A stretch of DNA of 64,000 bases from Amorphoplanes friuliensis DSM 7358 (GTDB lineage: Bacteria; Actinomycetota; Actinomycetes; Mycobacteriales; Micromonosporaceae): assembly GCF_000494755.1 (NCBI RefSeq), contig NC_022657.1, positions 6,238,001 through 6,302,000 on the forward strand, given 5' to 3'. The notes beneath the pieces are model-generated. The model did no database searches. It was not told the origin of the DNA and was given only the letters and a program-made list of their open reading frames with translations. Below are positions 50,873 to 59,113 of this stretch, piece by piece. The translations under genes and the position numbers were made by a program. Position 1 is the first letter of the stretch. Each line of letters starts with the position of its first letter.

Positions 50873-51718
50873 ATGTCCACCATCTCTGTCGGCACCGAGA
50901 ACACGACGTCGATCGACCTCTACTACGAAGATCACGGAAGCGGACCGGCTGTCGTGCTGATCAGCGGCTGGCCGTTCGACAGCCGCTCCTGGGAATCGCA
51001 GATCCACCCGTTGCTCACCGCCGGCCACCGGGTGATCGTCTACGACCGGCGCGGTTTCGGCCGGTCCAGCCGACCGGTCGGCGGCTACGACTTCGACACG
51101 CTGGCCGCGGACCTCGACAAGCTGCTCACCGCACTCGACCTGCGCGAGGTCACGCTGGTCGGGTTGTCGCTGGGCACCGGCGAGGTCGCCCGCTACATCG
51201 GCGTCCACGGCACCGGACGGCTCAGGTCGTGCGTGTTCATCGAGAGCCTCGCACCCTCGTTCGCCAAGTCCGCCGAGAACCCGAACGGTGTCGACCAGGC
51301 CGGCGTCGACGGCGTCCAGCAGGCCATCCTGCACGACCGGCCGGCCTGGCTGACCGGCCTGCTCGGCGACATGCTCAACCTCGACGACCTGCTCGGCAGC
51401 CGCGTCAGCGAGGAAGCCGTCCGCAACCTGTGGAACGCCGGCGCTGACGCCTCCCCCGAGGCGACCTGGGCCTGCCCGCAGACCTGGCTGGACGACTTCC
51501 ACGACGACATCAAGCGGGTCGACGTCCCGGCGCTGGTGCTGCACGGCACCGCCGACCGCATCCTGTCGATCGACGGCCAGGGACGGCGCATGCACGCGGC
51601 CCTGCCCGACGCGCACTACGTCGAGATCGAGGGCGGACCGCACCTGATGTGTCTGAGCCACGCCGACGAGGTCAACCGCGAACTGCTCGCCTTCCTCGCC
51701 ACCGTGGCGGCGCGGTGA
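50873..51718 (+). CDS. Alpha/beta hydrolase, non-haem chloroperoxidase-like
   Basis: 281 residues from ATG 50873 with GAGGAG upstream. ISGWPFDSRSWESQ, YDRRGFGRSSRP, nucleophile Ser in GLSLGTGEVARYI, acid in HGTADRIL and His in GGPHLMC match the cofactor-free perhydrolase/chloroperoxidase group, which in practice are esterases. First gene of a run of five intact genes plus one broken gene, all rightward with gaps under 30 bp. Confidence 0.93.
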   Translation: MSTISVGTENTTSIDLYYEDHGSGPAVVLISGWPFDSRSWESQIHPLLTAGHRVIVYDRRGFGRSSRPVGGYDFDTLAADLDKLLTALDLREVTLVGLSLGTGEVARYIGVHGTGRLRSCVFIESLAPSFAKSAENPNGVDQAGVDGVQQAILHDRPAWLTGLLGDMLNLDDLLGSRVSEEAVRNLWNAGADASPEATWACPQTWLDDFHDDIKRVDVPALVLHGTADRILSIDGQGRRMHAALPDAHYVEIEGGPHLMCLSHADEVNRELLAFLATVAAR

Positions 51719-51729
51719 ACGGAGAACCG

Positions 51730-52638
51730 ATGTTCGACGGGTTCGCGCGGCACGACCTGCAGACCTCCCGCGGACCGATCTTCGCCCGGGTTGCCGGGCA
51801 GGGGCCGCCGGTGCTCCTGCTGCACGGTTATCCCCAGACCCACGTCATGTGGCACACCGCCGCGGACCTGCTGCAAAAGCACTTCACCGTCGTCGTGGCG
51901 GACCTGCCCGGGTACGGGGAATCGTTTCGGCCCGTGCCGGCGGCGGACCACACGCCGCACTCCAAGCGGGCGCTCGCCGTGGACCTCGTCCAGGCCATGG
52001 GCTTACTCGGTCACGAGCGGTTCGCCGTGGCGGGACACGACCGGGGCGGCCGGGTCGCGTACCGGATGGCTCTGGACCACCCGGACCGGGTGACCGCCGC
52101 CGCGGTCATCGATGTTGTGCCCACCGGTGACGTGTGGGCCCGCGCCGACGCGAAGATGGCCCTCGGCTACTGGCACTGGGCGTTCCTGGCCCAGCCGGCG
52201 CCGCTGCCCGAGCGTCTCATCGCCGCCGACCCGGACGCCTTTTTCGACTTCCACGTCAGGGCCCTCGGTCTCGGGCGCGCACCGGACCGGTACCCGGCCG
52301 ACCTGATGGCCGGGTACCGCGCACTGCTCGATGACGCGGGCACCGTCCAGGCCATCTGCGAGGACTACCGGGCCGGCGCCGGCGTGGACCGCGAGCACGA
52401 CGACGCCGACCGGGGCGTCCGCAGGATCGAGTGCCCGCTGCTCGCCCTGTGGAGCGCGAACGGGGCACTGCCCCGCTTCTACGGCGACGTGCTCGACGTC
52501 TGGAGGCCCTGGGCCGACGACGTCACCGGGCAAGCGATGCCGGCCAGTCACTTCGTCGTCGAGGACCAGCCGGAGGCGACCGCCGAGGCCCTCACGGAGT
52601 TCCTGCTGCGCAAGCCGTCAGCTTTCCCGATCCCCTGA
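51730..52638 (+). CDS. Alpha/beta hydrolase, haloacetate-dehalogenase/epoxide-hydrolase-like
   Basis: 302 residues from ATG 51730. LLLHGYPQTHVMWH, DLPGYGESFRP and nucleophile Asp in AGHDRGGRVAYRMALDHP place it with the Asp-nucleophile dehalogenase and epoxide hydrolase branch; YWHWAFLAQPAPLPERLIAA is the lid. The His is in PASHFVVEDQPE. Likely forms an alkyl-enzyme ester with a halide or epoxide. 11 bp after the previous gene. The substrate is unknown. Confidence 0.9.
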   Translation: MFDGFARHDLQTSRGPIFARVAGQGPPVLLLHGYPQTHVMWHTAADLLQKHFTVVVADLPGYGESFRPVPAADHTPHSKRALAVDLVQAMGLLGHERFAVAGHDRGGRVAYRMALDHPDRVTAAAVIDVVPTGDVWARADAKMALGYWHWAFLAQPAPLPERLIAADPDAFFDFHVRALGLGRAPDRYPADLMAGYRALLDDAGTVQAICEDYRAGAGVDREHDDADRGVRRIECPLLALWSANGALPRFYGDVLDVWRPWADDVTGQAMPASHFVVEDQPEATAEALTEFLLRKPSAFPIP

Positions 52639-52653
52639 CCCGGAGGTTCCGTC

Positions 52654-53013
52654 ATGTCGTCCGACGCTGTCGAGCAGGCCGACGAACTCGCCGCCAAGCT
52701 CAAGCGCACCGAGACCCTGCGCCGGGGCTCCTCCATCCCCGGCCGCGACATCGTCCAGGTCCGCACCGAGATCCCCGCCGGTGTCGAGTCCGGCTGGCAC
52801 ATCCACCCGGGCGAGGAGGTCGGCTACATCGTCGCCGGAACGGTCCGCATGGAGATCCGCGACCAGCCCACGCTCACCCTGCACCCGGGTGACGGCTTCC
52901 TGATCCCGCCGCGGACCCCGCACAACGCCACCGACCTCGGCCCCGACACCGGGCTGATGCTCTCGACGTACCTCGTCGAGACCGGACAGCCCCTGGCCAC
53001 CTTCGTGCACTGA
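52654..53013 (+). CDS. Cupin-domain protein
   Basis: 119 residues from ATG 52654; GGAGG lies 7 nt upstream. A single cupin barrel with motif 1 GWHIHPGEEVGYIVAGTVRM (two His and a Glu for metal) and motif 2 PGDGFLIPPRTPHNATDLG (His). Small cupins of this type can be dioxygenases, isomerases or sensors. Embedded among hydrolases, it may process the same compound. Active metal ligands are all present. Confidence 0.92.
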   Translation: MSSDAVEQADELAAKLKRTETLRRGSSIPGRDIVQVRTEIPAGVESGWHIHPGEEVGYIVAGTVRMEIRDQPTLTLHPGDGFLIPPRTPHNATDLGPDTGLMLSTYLVETGQPLATFVH

Positions 53014-53035
53014 TCCGCTGTCAGAAAGGACCGAC

Positions 53036-53770
53036 ATGAAACCCACGGTGATCCTCGTTCATGGCGCTTACGCAGAGTCGTCCAGCTGGACCGGTGTCCT
53101 GGAACCCTTGGTGACCGCCGGGCACAGGGTGATCGCCTTCGCCACCCCGCTGCGTGGGGTGGCAACCGATGCGGCGCTGCTCAGTGAACTCGTCGCCACC
53201 ATCGAGGGACCGGTGCTGCTGGCCGGCCACTCCTACGGCGGCGCGGTCATCACCAACATCACGGCCGATCCGGGGCACGTGATCGGCGCCGTCTACATCG
53301 CCGGCTTCGCGCTCGAGCCGGGAGAGAGCTGCGCCGACGCCTCCGCGCTGGCACCCGGGTCGACCCTGGCCGAGACTCTCGTACCCGTGCCGTCGGCCGC
53401 CGGCGGCGCGGACACCTACATCGCCGCTGAGAAGTACCACCACCAGTTCGCCGCGGATCTGTCCGTCGAGCAGGCCCGGCTCATGGCGATCACCCAGCGC
53501 CCGGTCACCGACCGGGCCCTGGCCGAACCGTCGGGTGACCAGCCGCTGTGGCAGTCGGTGCCCAGCTGGTTCCTGTTCGGCGAGCTCGACCACAACATCC
53601 CGGCCGGCGCCCACCGGATCATGGCCGCCCGGGCGAAAGCCCGCAACACGGTCGAGATCGCGGGTGCCTCGCACGTGGTCGGCATCTCCCATCCGGCCGA
53701 GACCGCACAAATCATCCTCGAAGCCGCCGGAAGCAGCGGAACCGAAAGCGAAGGGCAGCGCACCCCATGA
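53036..53770 (+). CDS. Alpha/beta hydrolase (esterase-like)
   Basis: 244 residues from ATG 53036. PTVILVHGAYAESSSWTGVL, GHSYGGAVITNITADPGHVI with the nucleophile Ser, LDHNIP and GASHVVGISHP with the His. It is closely related to the hydrolase at 26697-27401, with a similar length and the same motifs. It overlaps the next gene by 4 bp (ATGA). Small-ester or cyanohydrin-type chemistry is possible; no substrate is implied. Confidence 0.92.
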   Translation: MKPTVILVHGAYAESSSWTGVLEPLVTAGHRVIAFATPLRGVATDAALLSELVATIEGPVLLAGHSYGGAVITNITADPGHVIGAVYIAGFALEPGESCADASALAPGSTLAETLVPVPSAAGGADTYIAAEKYHHQFAADLSVEQARLMAITQRPVTDRALAEPSGDQPLWQSVPSWFLFGELDHNIPAGAHRIMAARAKARNTVEIAGASHVVGISHPAETAQIILEAAGSSGTESEGQRTP

Positions 53771-54735
53771 ACGAGCAGAACGAGAACCACCCGGCCGGCC
53801 GGCGCGGCGCCTCCCGTCGCACCGTGCTGGGCGCCGGCACGGGAGCAGCGCTGACCGCGGCGGCCGTCGTCGGGACCGGGTCGTCACCGGCGAACGCCGC
53901 TCCGCACGCCGGCGGTGGCCGCAGCGGCACCCGCATCCCGGTGGCCCCGGGCGTCGAGGTCAACGTCTCCGACCTCGACGGCGGGCGCCGCGGCACGGTC
54001 GTGTTCGTTCCCGGCTGGCCCCTGGCCTCGACGACCTTCGAGTACAACTACCTGTTCCTCGCCGACCACGGGTACCGGGCCATCGGGCTGGACCTGCGGG
54101 GTTTCGGGCTGTCCGACGCCCCGTACGGCCCGTACACCTACGACGTGTGGGCGCGCGACATCCTCAAAGTTCTCGAGGCGTTGTCGCTGCGTGACGTCAC
54201 GCTGGTCGGGCACTCGATGGGCGGCGCCATCGCGCTTCGTCACGCCGCCCGTTTCGGCAGCCGGGTGGGCAAGCTGGTGCTGGCCGAAGCGTCGGCTCCC
54301 CGCTACGTGTACGGACCGCAGTCCGCCGACCTCGCCGCCGGGATCAACGGCCTGATCTCGGGTTACGCCACCGACCGGGCGGCGACGATCCGTGGCCTGA
54401 CGGCGAACTTCTTCTCCACCCACACCGACATCACCACAGACCCGTTCCTGCAGTTCTTCGAACGCCAGTGCCTCGATCAGGCCTCGCTGCAGGCCAGCCG
54501 GGCCGGTCTGATCGCCCTGCGCGACGACGACCTGACCGCAGACATGGCCCGGGTGAAGGTGCCGACCCGGGTCTTCCACGCCATCAACGACAAGATCGTT
54601 CCCCTGGACCACGGTCAGGCACTCGCCGCGGGGATCCGCGACGCACGCCTGATCACCTTCGCCACCGCCGGGCACGCCGTCTACGTGGACGAACGCGACA
54701 AGTTCAACGCCGAACTGCTCACGTTCATCCGCTGA
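53767..54735 (+). CDS. Tat-exported alpha/beta hydrolase
   Basis: 322 residues from ATG 53767. The N-terminus carries a twin-arginine signal, RRGASRRTVLGAGTGAALTA, ending near ANAAPHA, so the enzyme is exported folded. Core motifs: FVPGWPLASTTFEYN, DLRGFGLSDAP, nucleophile Ser in GHSMGGAIALRHA, acid in INDKIVP and His in TAGHAVYVDE. It resembles chloroperoxidase-like hydrolases. It is the only exported one of the four hydrolases in this operon, hinting at an outside first step. Confidence 0.92.
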   Translation: MNEQNENHPAGRRGASRRTVLGAGTGAALTAAAVVGTGSSPANAAPHAGGGRSGTRIPVAPGVEVNVSDLDGGRRGTVVFVPGWPLASTTFEYNYLFLADHGYRAIGLDLRGFGLSDAPYGPYTYDVWARDILKVLEALSLRDVTLVGHSMGGAIALRHAARFGSRVGKLVLAEASAPRYVYGPQSADLAAGINGLISGYATDRAATIRGLTANFFSTHTDITTDPFLQFFERQCLDQASLQASRAGLIALRDDDLTADMARVKVPTRVFHAINDKIVPLDHGQALAAGIRDARLITFATAGHAVYVDERDKFNAELLTFIR

Positions 54736-54763
54736 CGACCGGCGCCATCGAAGGGAAAACATC

Positions 54764-55746
54764 GTGACTTCGGCCGGCCGGCCCGCGTACCGGGTGACCC
54801 CGAACGTGCTGGCGACATCCTTCGGCGTCTGTGGACTCGCCCAGGCCTGGTCGGTCGCGCACACCGTTTCCGGGATCCCCGATGGCCGGCGGACGCACTC
54901 TGGATCGCCGCGGCCTGCGTCTGGCTGGCCACCGTGATCTGGTACGCCAGAGATGTCGTACGAGGCGGCCGGCTCAGAACCGAACTGAAGGACCCGGTCT
55001 TCGCGCCGTTCACCGCACTGGTCGTGATCGTGCCGATGTTGCTCGGGGTGGCCCTCGGGGGCCATGCCCGGGCGGCCGGTGAAGCCGTCTTCCTGGTGGC
55101 CCTGGTGCTGACCGTGGCACTCGGCGGCTGGCTCTCCGGCGAATGGATCATCGCCGACCTGCAGCTCGCCCAGTGGCACCCCGGATACTTCCTGCCGACT
55201 GTCGCCGGCGGCCTGATCGCCGCCGGCGGCAGCGCGGCGTTCGGACACGGCACCCTGGCCATGCTGATGTTCGGCTACGGCGTCATCTGCTGGCTCGTCC
55301 TGGGCTCGATCATCCTGCTCCGGCTCTTCACCGCGCCCACGTTGCCGATGGCACTGCGCCCGACGATCGCGATCGAGGTGGCACCGCCGGCCGTCGCGGG
55401 CAACGCCTGGTTCCTCATCAACGGCGGGCACCTCGACGCCATCAGCGCCGGGCTGGCCGGATACGCCGTCCTGATGGTTCTGGTGCAACTGCGGATGATC
55501 CCGGTCTACCGCCAGGTTCCGTTCGGACCGGGCTGGTGGGCCTACTCCTTCTCGTACGCGGCGGTGGTCACCCTGGCCGTCGGCTGGCTGGGCGCGGAGC
55601 CTGTCCCGGGCCGTACCGCCTGGATCGCCGTCCTGCTGGGGGTGCTCACCGTCGCCGTCGTCGCACTGAGCATCCCCACCGTCCGGCGCCTCGCACAAGG
55701 CTCGTATCTGCCATCGACGGCCAGGGAGCCGGCACAGCGTTCCTGA
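54764..55746 (+). pseudogene. TDT/TehA-type transporter gene with frameshift
   Basis: GTG 54764 (AAGGGA upstream) opens VTSAGRPAYRVTPNVLATSF and reads normally to VSGIPD; then the frame moves back by one base near 54881-54883 and continues as WPADALWIAAACVWLATVIW to 55746. Together they form a ten-helix tellurite-resistance/dicarboxylate transporter (TDT, SLAC1-like) of about 327 residues. One base seems missing. A sequencing error would restore a functional exporter; otherwise the operon has lost its transporter. The downstream fragment alone lacks the first helix. Confidence 0.85.
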
Positions 55747-55755
55747 GCTGTCTCC

Positions 55756-56679
55756 TCACGAGCCGGTGCGGCCGACGGCTGCGGCGGACAACACCCAGAG
55801 CCGCTCGGCGTTCTCCGGGTCCAGCGAATACGGCGCCACGCTCCGGACCAGCTCCTCGACCTCGGCGGGCCGCTGATCGGTGGGTACGCCTTCCTGGTTG
55901 TCGTTGAAGTAGCGCCCGCCGATCCCGGCCAGCAGCGGCGAGACGGCCAGCAGCACCGACGTCGAGGCACCCTGCTCGGTGGTCTTCTGCAGCTCCACCG
56001 GGGTGGCGAGCTTGCCGCCCACATGGCGCTGCAACGGCGTCACGATGGCACCGGGGTTGGCCGCGTTCACGGTGATGCCGTCGTTGCGCCAGCGCTCGGT
56101 GGCCGCCACAGCGAACAGGTTCACCGCCGTCTTCGACTGCGCGTACGCGAGCGTGGCGTCGTACGGACGGAACTTGAAGTTGATGTCGTCGAAGACGACC
56201 GGTGAGAACAGGTGAGCGGACGAGCTGAGGCTGACCACCCGGGCCCCGCCGGCCGCGGCCAGCGCGGAGTGCAGCCGCGTGGTGAGGCAGAAGTGGCCGA
56301 GGTGATTGGTCGCGAACTGGAACTCCCACCCCTGCGGGTCCGGTGTCAGCGACGGCAGGGCCATCACACCCGCGTTGTTCACCAGCAGGTGCAACGGGCC
56401 TTCCCAGCCCTCGGCGAACGCGGCGATCGACGCGTAGTCGGTCAGCTCCAACGGCCGCACCTCGACACCAGGGCCGATGTCGTCGGCCACCTTGCGGCCA
56501 CGCTCGACGTCGCGCACCGCAAGCGTGACCGACGCCCCGCGGCGAGCCAGCGTGCGGGCCGTCTCGACGCCGATGCCGGAAGCCCCGCCGGTGACCACAG
56601 CCCGCTTGCCGGTCAGATCGATGCCCTCCGAAACCTCATCGGCTGTCGACTTGGCCCCATAAGGCGTGGTGACGCGCAT
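55756..56679 (-). CDS. SDR-family oxidoreductase
   Basis: 307 residues from ATG 56679 with AGGAG 5 nt upstream. TGGASGIG near residue 30, NNAGVMA, Ser in VSLSSSAHL and YAQSKTA with Tyr and Lys. It matches the retinol-dehydrogenase/light-dependent-reductase-like SDR branch with an extended C-terminus. It is convergent with the TDT gene (9 bp apart) and divergent from the methyltransferase, with a 150-bp gap. No own regulator gene is adjacent. Confidence 0.93.
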   Translation of the reverse strand: MRVTTPYGAKSTADEVSEGIDLTGKRAVVTGGASGIGVETARTLARRGASVTLAVRDVERGRKVADDIGPGVEVRPLELTDYASIAAFAEGWEGPLHLLVNNAGVMALPSLTPDPQGWEFQFATNHLGHFCLTTRLHSALAAAGGARVVSLSSSAHLFSPVVFDDINFKFRPYDATLAYAQSKTAVNLFAVAATERWRNDGITVNAANPGAIVTPLQRHVGGKLATPVELQKTTEQGASTSVLLAVSPLLAGIGGRYFNDNQEGVPTDQRPAEVEELVRSVAPYSLDPENAERLWVLSAAAVGRTGS

Positions 56680-56829
56680 GTCTACTCCTGACGGCTGGTG
56701 CTGCGGCTGACCTTTCGAAGCTCGCAAAGCCGGCGGGCGGCCACTACCGGGCCAGCCGTATTCGTTTTCCGGCCAACCAGATCAACCGGCACGCACAGGT
56801 TGGTGCTCCCGGGGACGAGACTGACCCCC

Positions 56830-57669
56830 ATGGACCCGAGAGAACGAGCAGCAAGAAGCGCGCGCGTGGCGGCGGTGTTCGACCAGGTTGCCGGCGTCTA
56901 CGACAACGTGGGCGTGCCGTGGTTCACCCCCATCGCGGAGGAGTTGGTCCGGCTCGCAGCACCCACGAACGGGGAGCGGGCCCTCGATGCCGGATGTGGA
57001 CGGGGTGCGGCCACCGCCGCCCTGGCCCGGGCGGTGGGCCCGGGCGGTCACGTGACGGGCGTCGACCTGTCGCCGCGCATGGCGGAGATGTGCGCGGCCG
57101 ACATCGCCGCCCTCGGCCTGACAAACGTCGACGTTCAGGTCCTCGACGCCTCGTCACCATCGCTACCGGCCGCCGCGTACGACCTCGTGGTGGCGTCCTT
57201 GGTGGTGTTCTTCCTGCCCGATCCGCTCGCCGCCCTCACCGCCTGGAAGCGCCTGCTCGTGCCCGGCGGCCGGCTGGCGATCTCGACCTTCGGCGGCCGC
57301 GATCAGGTGTGGGAGACGGTCGACGCGACGTTCCAGCCCTACCTGCCGGCGGGGATGCTCGACGCCCGGACCACAGGCGCCGCGGGACCCTTCGCCAGCG
57401 ACGCCGGTGTCGAGGAACTGGTCGCGGCGGCTGGATACACCGGCGTACGGACGTCCCACGTCGACATCGAGGTGACCTTCGCCGACGTCGACGAGTGGTA
57501 CACGTTCAGCCGCTCACACGGCCAGCGGGCGATGTGGGACGCCATCGCGGCCACCGACCACAACACCGTCAAGGCCACCGCCGCCGATCACCTCGAGCAG
57601 GCCCGCGGCGCCGACGGCCGCATCCACCTGCACCAACAGGTGCGCTCAACCCTCGCCACGGCTGGATGA
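56830..57669 (+). CDS. Class I SAM-dependent methyltransferase
   Basis: 279 residues from ATG 56830. Motif I ALDAGCGRGAATAALARAVG, acidic loop GVDLSPRMAEM, and YDLVVASLVVFFLPDPLAAL (motif post-I), as in UbiE/COQ5-type small-molecule methyltransferases. The substrate region is not diagnostic. It lies beside an epoxide-hydrolase-like gene on the opposite strand (6 bp apart, convergent). A GAGACT hexamer 7 nt upstream may be a weak -10 box. Confidence 0.92.
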   Translation: MDPRERAARSARVAAVFDQVAGVYDNVGVPWFTPIAEELVRLAAPTNGERALDAGCGRGAATAALARAVGPGGHVTGVDLSPRMAEMCAADIAALGLTNVDVQVLDASSPSLPAAAYDLVVASLVVFFLPDPLAALTAWKRLLVPGGRLAISTFGGRDQVWETVDATFQPYLPAGMLDARTTGAAGPFASDAGVEELVAAAGYTGVRTSHVDIEVTFADVDEWYTFSRSHGQRAMWDAIAATDHNTVKATAADHLEQARGADGRIHLHQQVRSTLATAG

Positions 57670-57675
57670 CCTCCA

Positions 57676-58545
57676 TCAGGCGCCCTGGTCGACACGGTCG
57701 ACGAACTCGCCGACCGTGGCTGCGAATGCGGCCGGTGCTTCCTGGGCGACGAGGTGGCCGACGTCCGGGATCGTGACTGCGGTGACGTTGGCGGCGACCT
57801 GGCGCAGTGTTCGTTCGGTGAAGGGGGCGTTGATCCCGTTGACCGCGAGCACGGGGACGGTCAGAGGCCGCGACTCGGCCAGTGCCCGGATGCGGCCGGC
57901 GCTGGTCAGCGAGGAGCGGTAGAGGCCCTCGGTCCCCCGCCATCCGCCTGGGCGGGCGTACGTGCGGGTGAATTCTTCGAGGTCAGCCTCGGTGACGGCA
58001 CCCGGCACCGCGCTCATCACCGAGACGGCCCAGTCGAGCATCACGCGCTCGCGCCCGGCCAGGAACAGCTCCGGGATCCCTGTAGCAGCGAGGAAACCCA
58101 CGTGCCAGGAGCCTCCGTTGACCACGTCGGCCAGCATCTCCAACCCGTACCCGGGGAGGGTTGTCTCGACGCCGGTGAAGCTGAGGGTGTCGGCGGGGTG
58201 TGAGGCCGCGAACTCGAAGACCGGCCCGCCGCTGATGTCCTGGCAGGTCACGTGCACCGGCCCGACGCCGAGGTGGGCGACCAGCTGGTGCAGGTCCTCG
58301 GCCATCGTGGCCATGTCGTAATCGCCGGTGTCGGTGCCGGAGTCACCGAAGCCTCGCAGGTCGACGGCGAACACCCGGTGGGTGGCGGCGAGCAGCGGAA
58401 CAACGGCGCGGAAGGCCCACCACGACTCCGGCCAGCCGTGCACCAGCAGGATCGGAGAGCCGGCGGTACCCGCTGAGACGTAGTGCAGATCGGTGCCGTT
58501 GATCTTGGCGTTGTGGTGAGTGATGCCCTCGAACGTGCTGGTCAT
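57676..58545 (-). CDS. Alpha/beta hydrolase, epoxide-hydrolase-like
   Basis: 289 residues from ATG 58545. ILLVHGWPESWWAFRAVVPL, DLRGFGDSG, elbow VTCQDISGGPVFEFAASHP with Asp at the nucleophile site and His in PDVGHLVAQEAP. The Asp nucleophile and HGWPE motif place it with epoxide hydrolases, although the usual lid tyrosines are not clearly seen. It is divergent from the MarR gene at 58636 across a near-perfect palindrome and is its likely target. Confidence 0.92.
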   Translation of the reverse strand: MTSTFEGITHHNAKINGTDLHYVSAGTAGSPILLVHGWPESWWAFRAVVPLLAATHRVFAVDLRGFGDSGTDTGDYDMATMAEDLHQLVAHLGVGPVHVTCQDISGGPVFEFAASHPADTLSFTGVETTLPGYGLEMLADVVNGGSWHVGFLAATGIPELFLAGRERVMLDWAVSVMSAVPGAVTEADLEEFTRTYARPGGWRGTEGLYRSSLTSAGRIRALAESRPLTVPVLAVNGINAPFTERTLRQVAANVTAVTIPDVGHLVAQEAPAAFAATVGEFVDRVDQGA

Positions 58546-58563
58546 GCGGTGACTCCCGAGATA

Positions 58564-58603
58564 GACAACCAGGTTGACTCAATCATTGGTCAACCAGGTT
58601 GTC
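58564..58603. promoter_or_regulatory. Double MarR operator
   Basis: GACAACCAGGTTGAC (58564-58578) and GTCAACCAGGTTGTC (58589-58603): each contains the palindrome CAACC-A-GGTTG, centres 25 bp apart, and the two 15-bp blocks form one larger inverted repeat with a single central mismatch. It fills the gap between the divergent hydrolase and MarR genes and would block both promoters. Confidence 0.8.
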
Positions 58604-58623
58604 CGTGTCAACAGCGGAGTCCC

Positions 58624-58629
58624 TAAACT
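58624..58629 (+). promoter_or_regulatory. -10 element of MarR gene
   Basis: TAAACT, 6 nt before ATG 58636. It fits a leaderless transcript controlled by the palindrome just upstream. Confidence 0.45.
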
Positions 58630-58635
58630 TCTGCC

Positions 58636-59109
58636 ATGACTTCTCGACCCGGCGCCGACCTGGCCCTGCTGCTCCTGGGCAGCTACCGCAACCTGGTGGA
58701 CGAGGTGGTCAGGGAGCTGACGGCACGGGGCTATCCCGACACACGCCCGTCCCACGAGTACGCGATGCGGGCCATCAAGGCAGGCGCCGACAACGCCACG
58801 GAGCTGGGTCGCCGGCTTGCCATCACCAAGCAGGCCGCGGCCAAGACGATCACCGCACTGGTCGCGCGCGGCTACGTCACCACCGCGACCAGCTCCACCG
58901 ACGCCCGCCGCAAGCACATCCAGCTCACCGAGCACGGGCTCGCGCTGATGCGTGAGGGAGAGGCGATCTTCAACGAGGTGCGAGCACGCTGGGAGGAGCG
59001 GCTCGGTGCCGGGGAACTCGCCCGGCTGGAGACACAACTCGCCCAGTTCGTCGGCGACTCGCCCATCGACCTGAACGCCCCCGGATGGGCGGCGCAGGAG
59101 CTCGGCTGA
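58636..59109 (+). CDS. MarR-family regulator
   Basis: 157 residues from ATG 58636. HTH ATELGRRLAITKQAAAKTIT, recognition helix region TALVARGYVTTATSSTDARR and wing KHIQLTEHGLAL, with flanking dimer helices. It is divergent from the epoxide-hydrolase-like gene; the palindromes between them are the clearest operators in the window. Expected to repress both until an inducer binds. Confidence 0.94.
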   Translation: MTSRPGADLALLLLGSYRNLVDEVVRELTARGYPDTRPSHEYAMRAIKAGADNATELGRRLAITKQAAAKTITALVARGYVTTATSSTDARRKHIQLTEHGLALMREGEAIFNEVRARWEERLGAGELARLETQLAQFVGDSPIDLNAPGWAAQELG

Positions 59110-59113
59110 TCGA

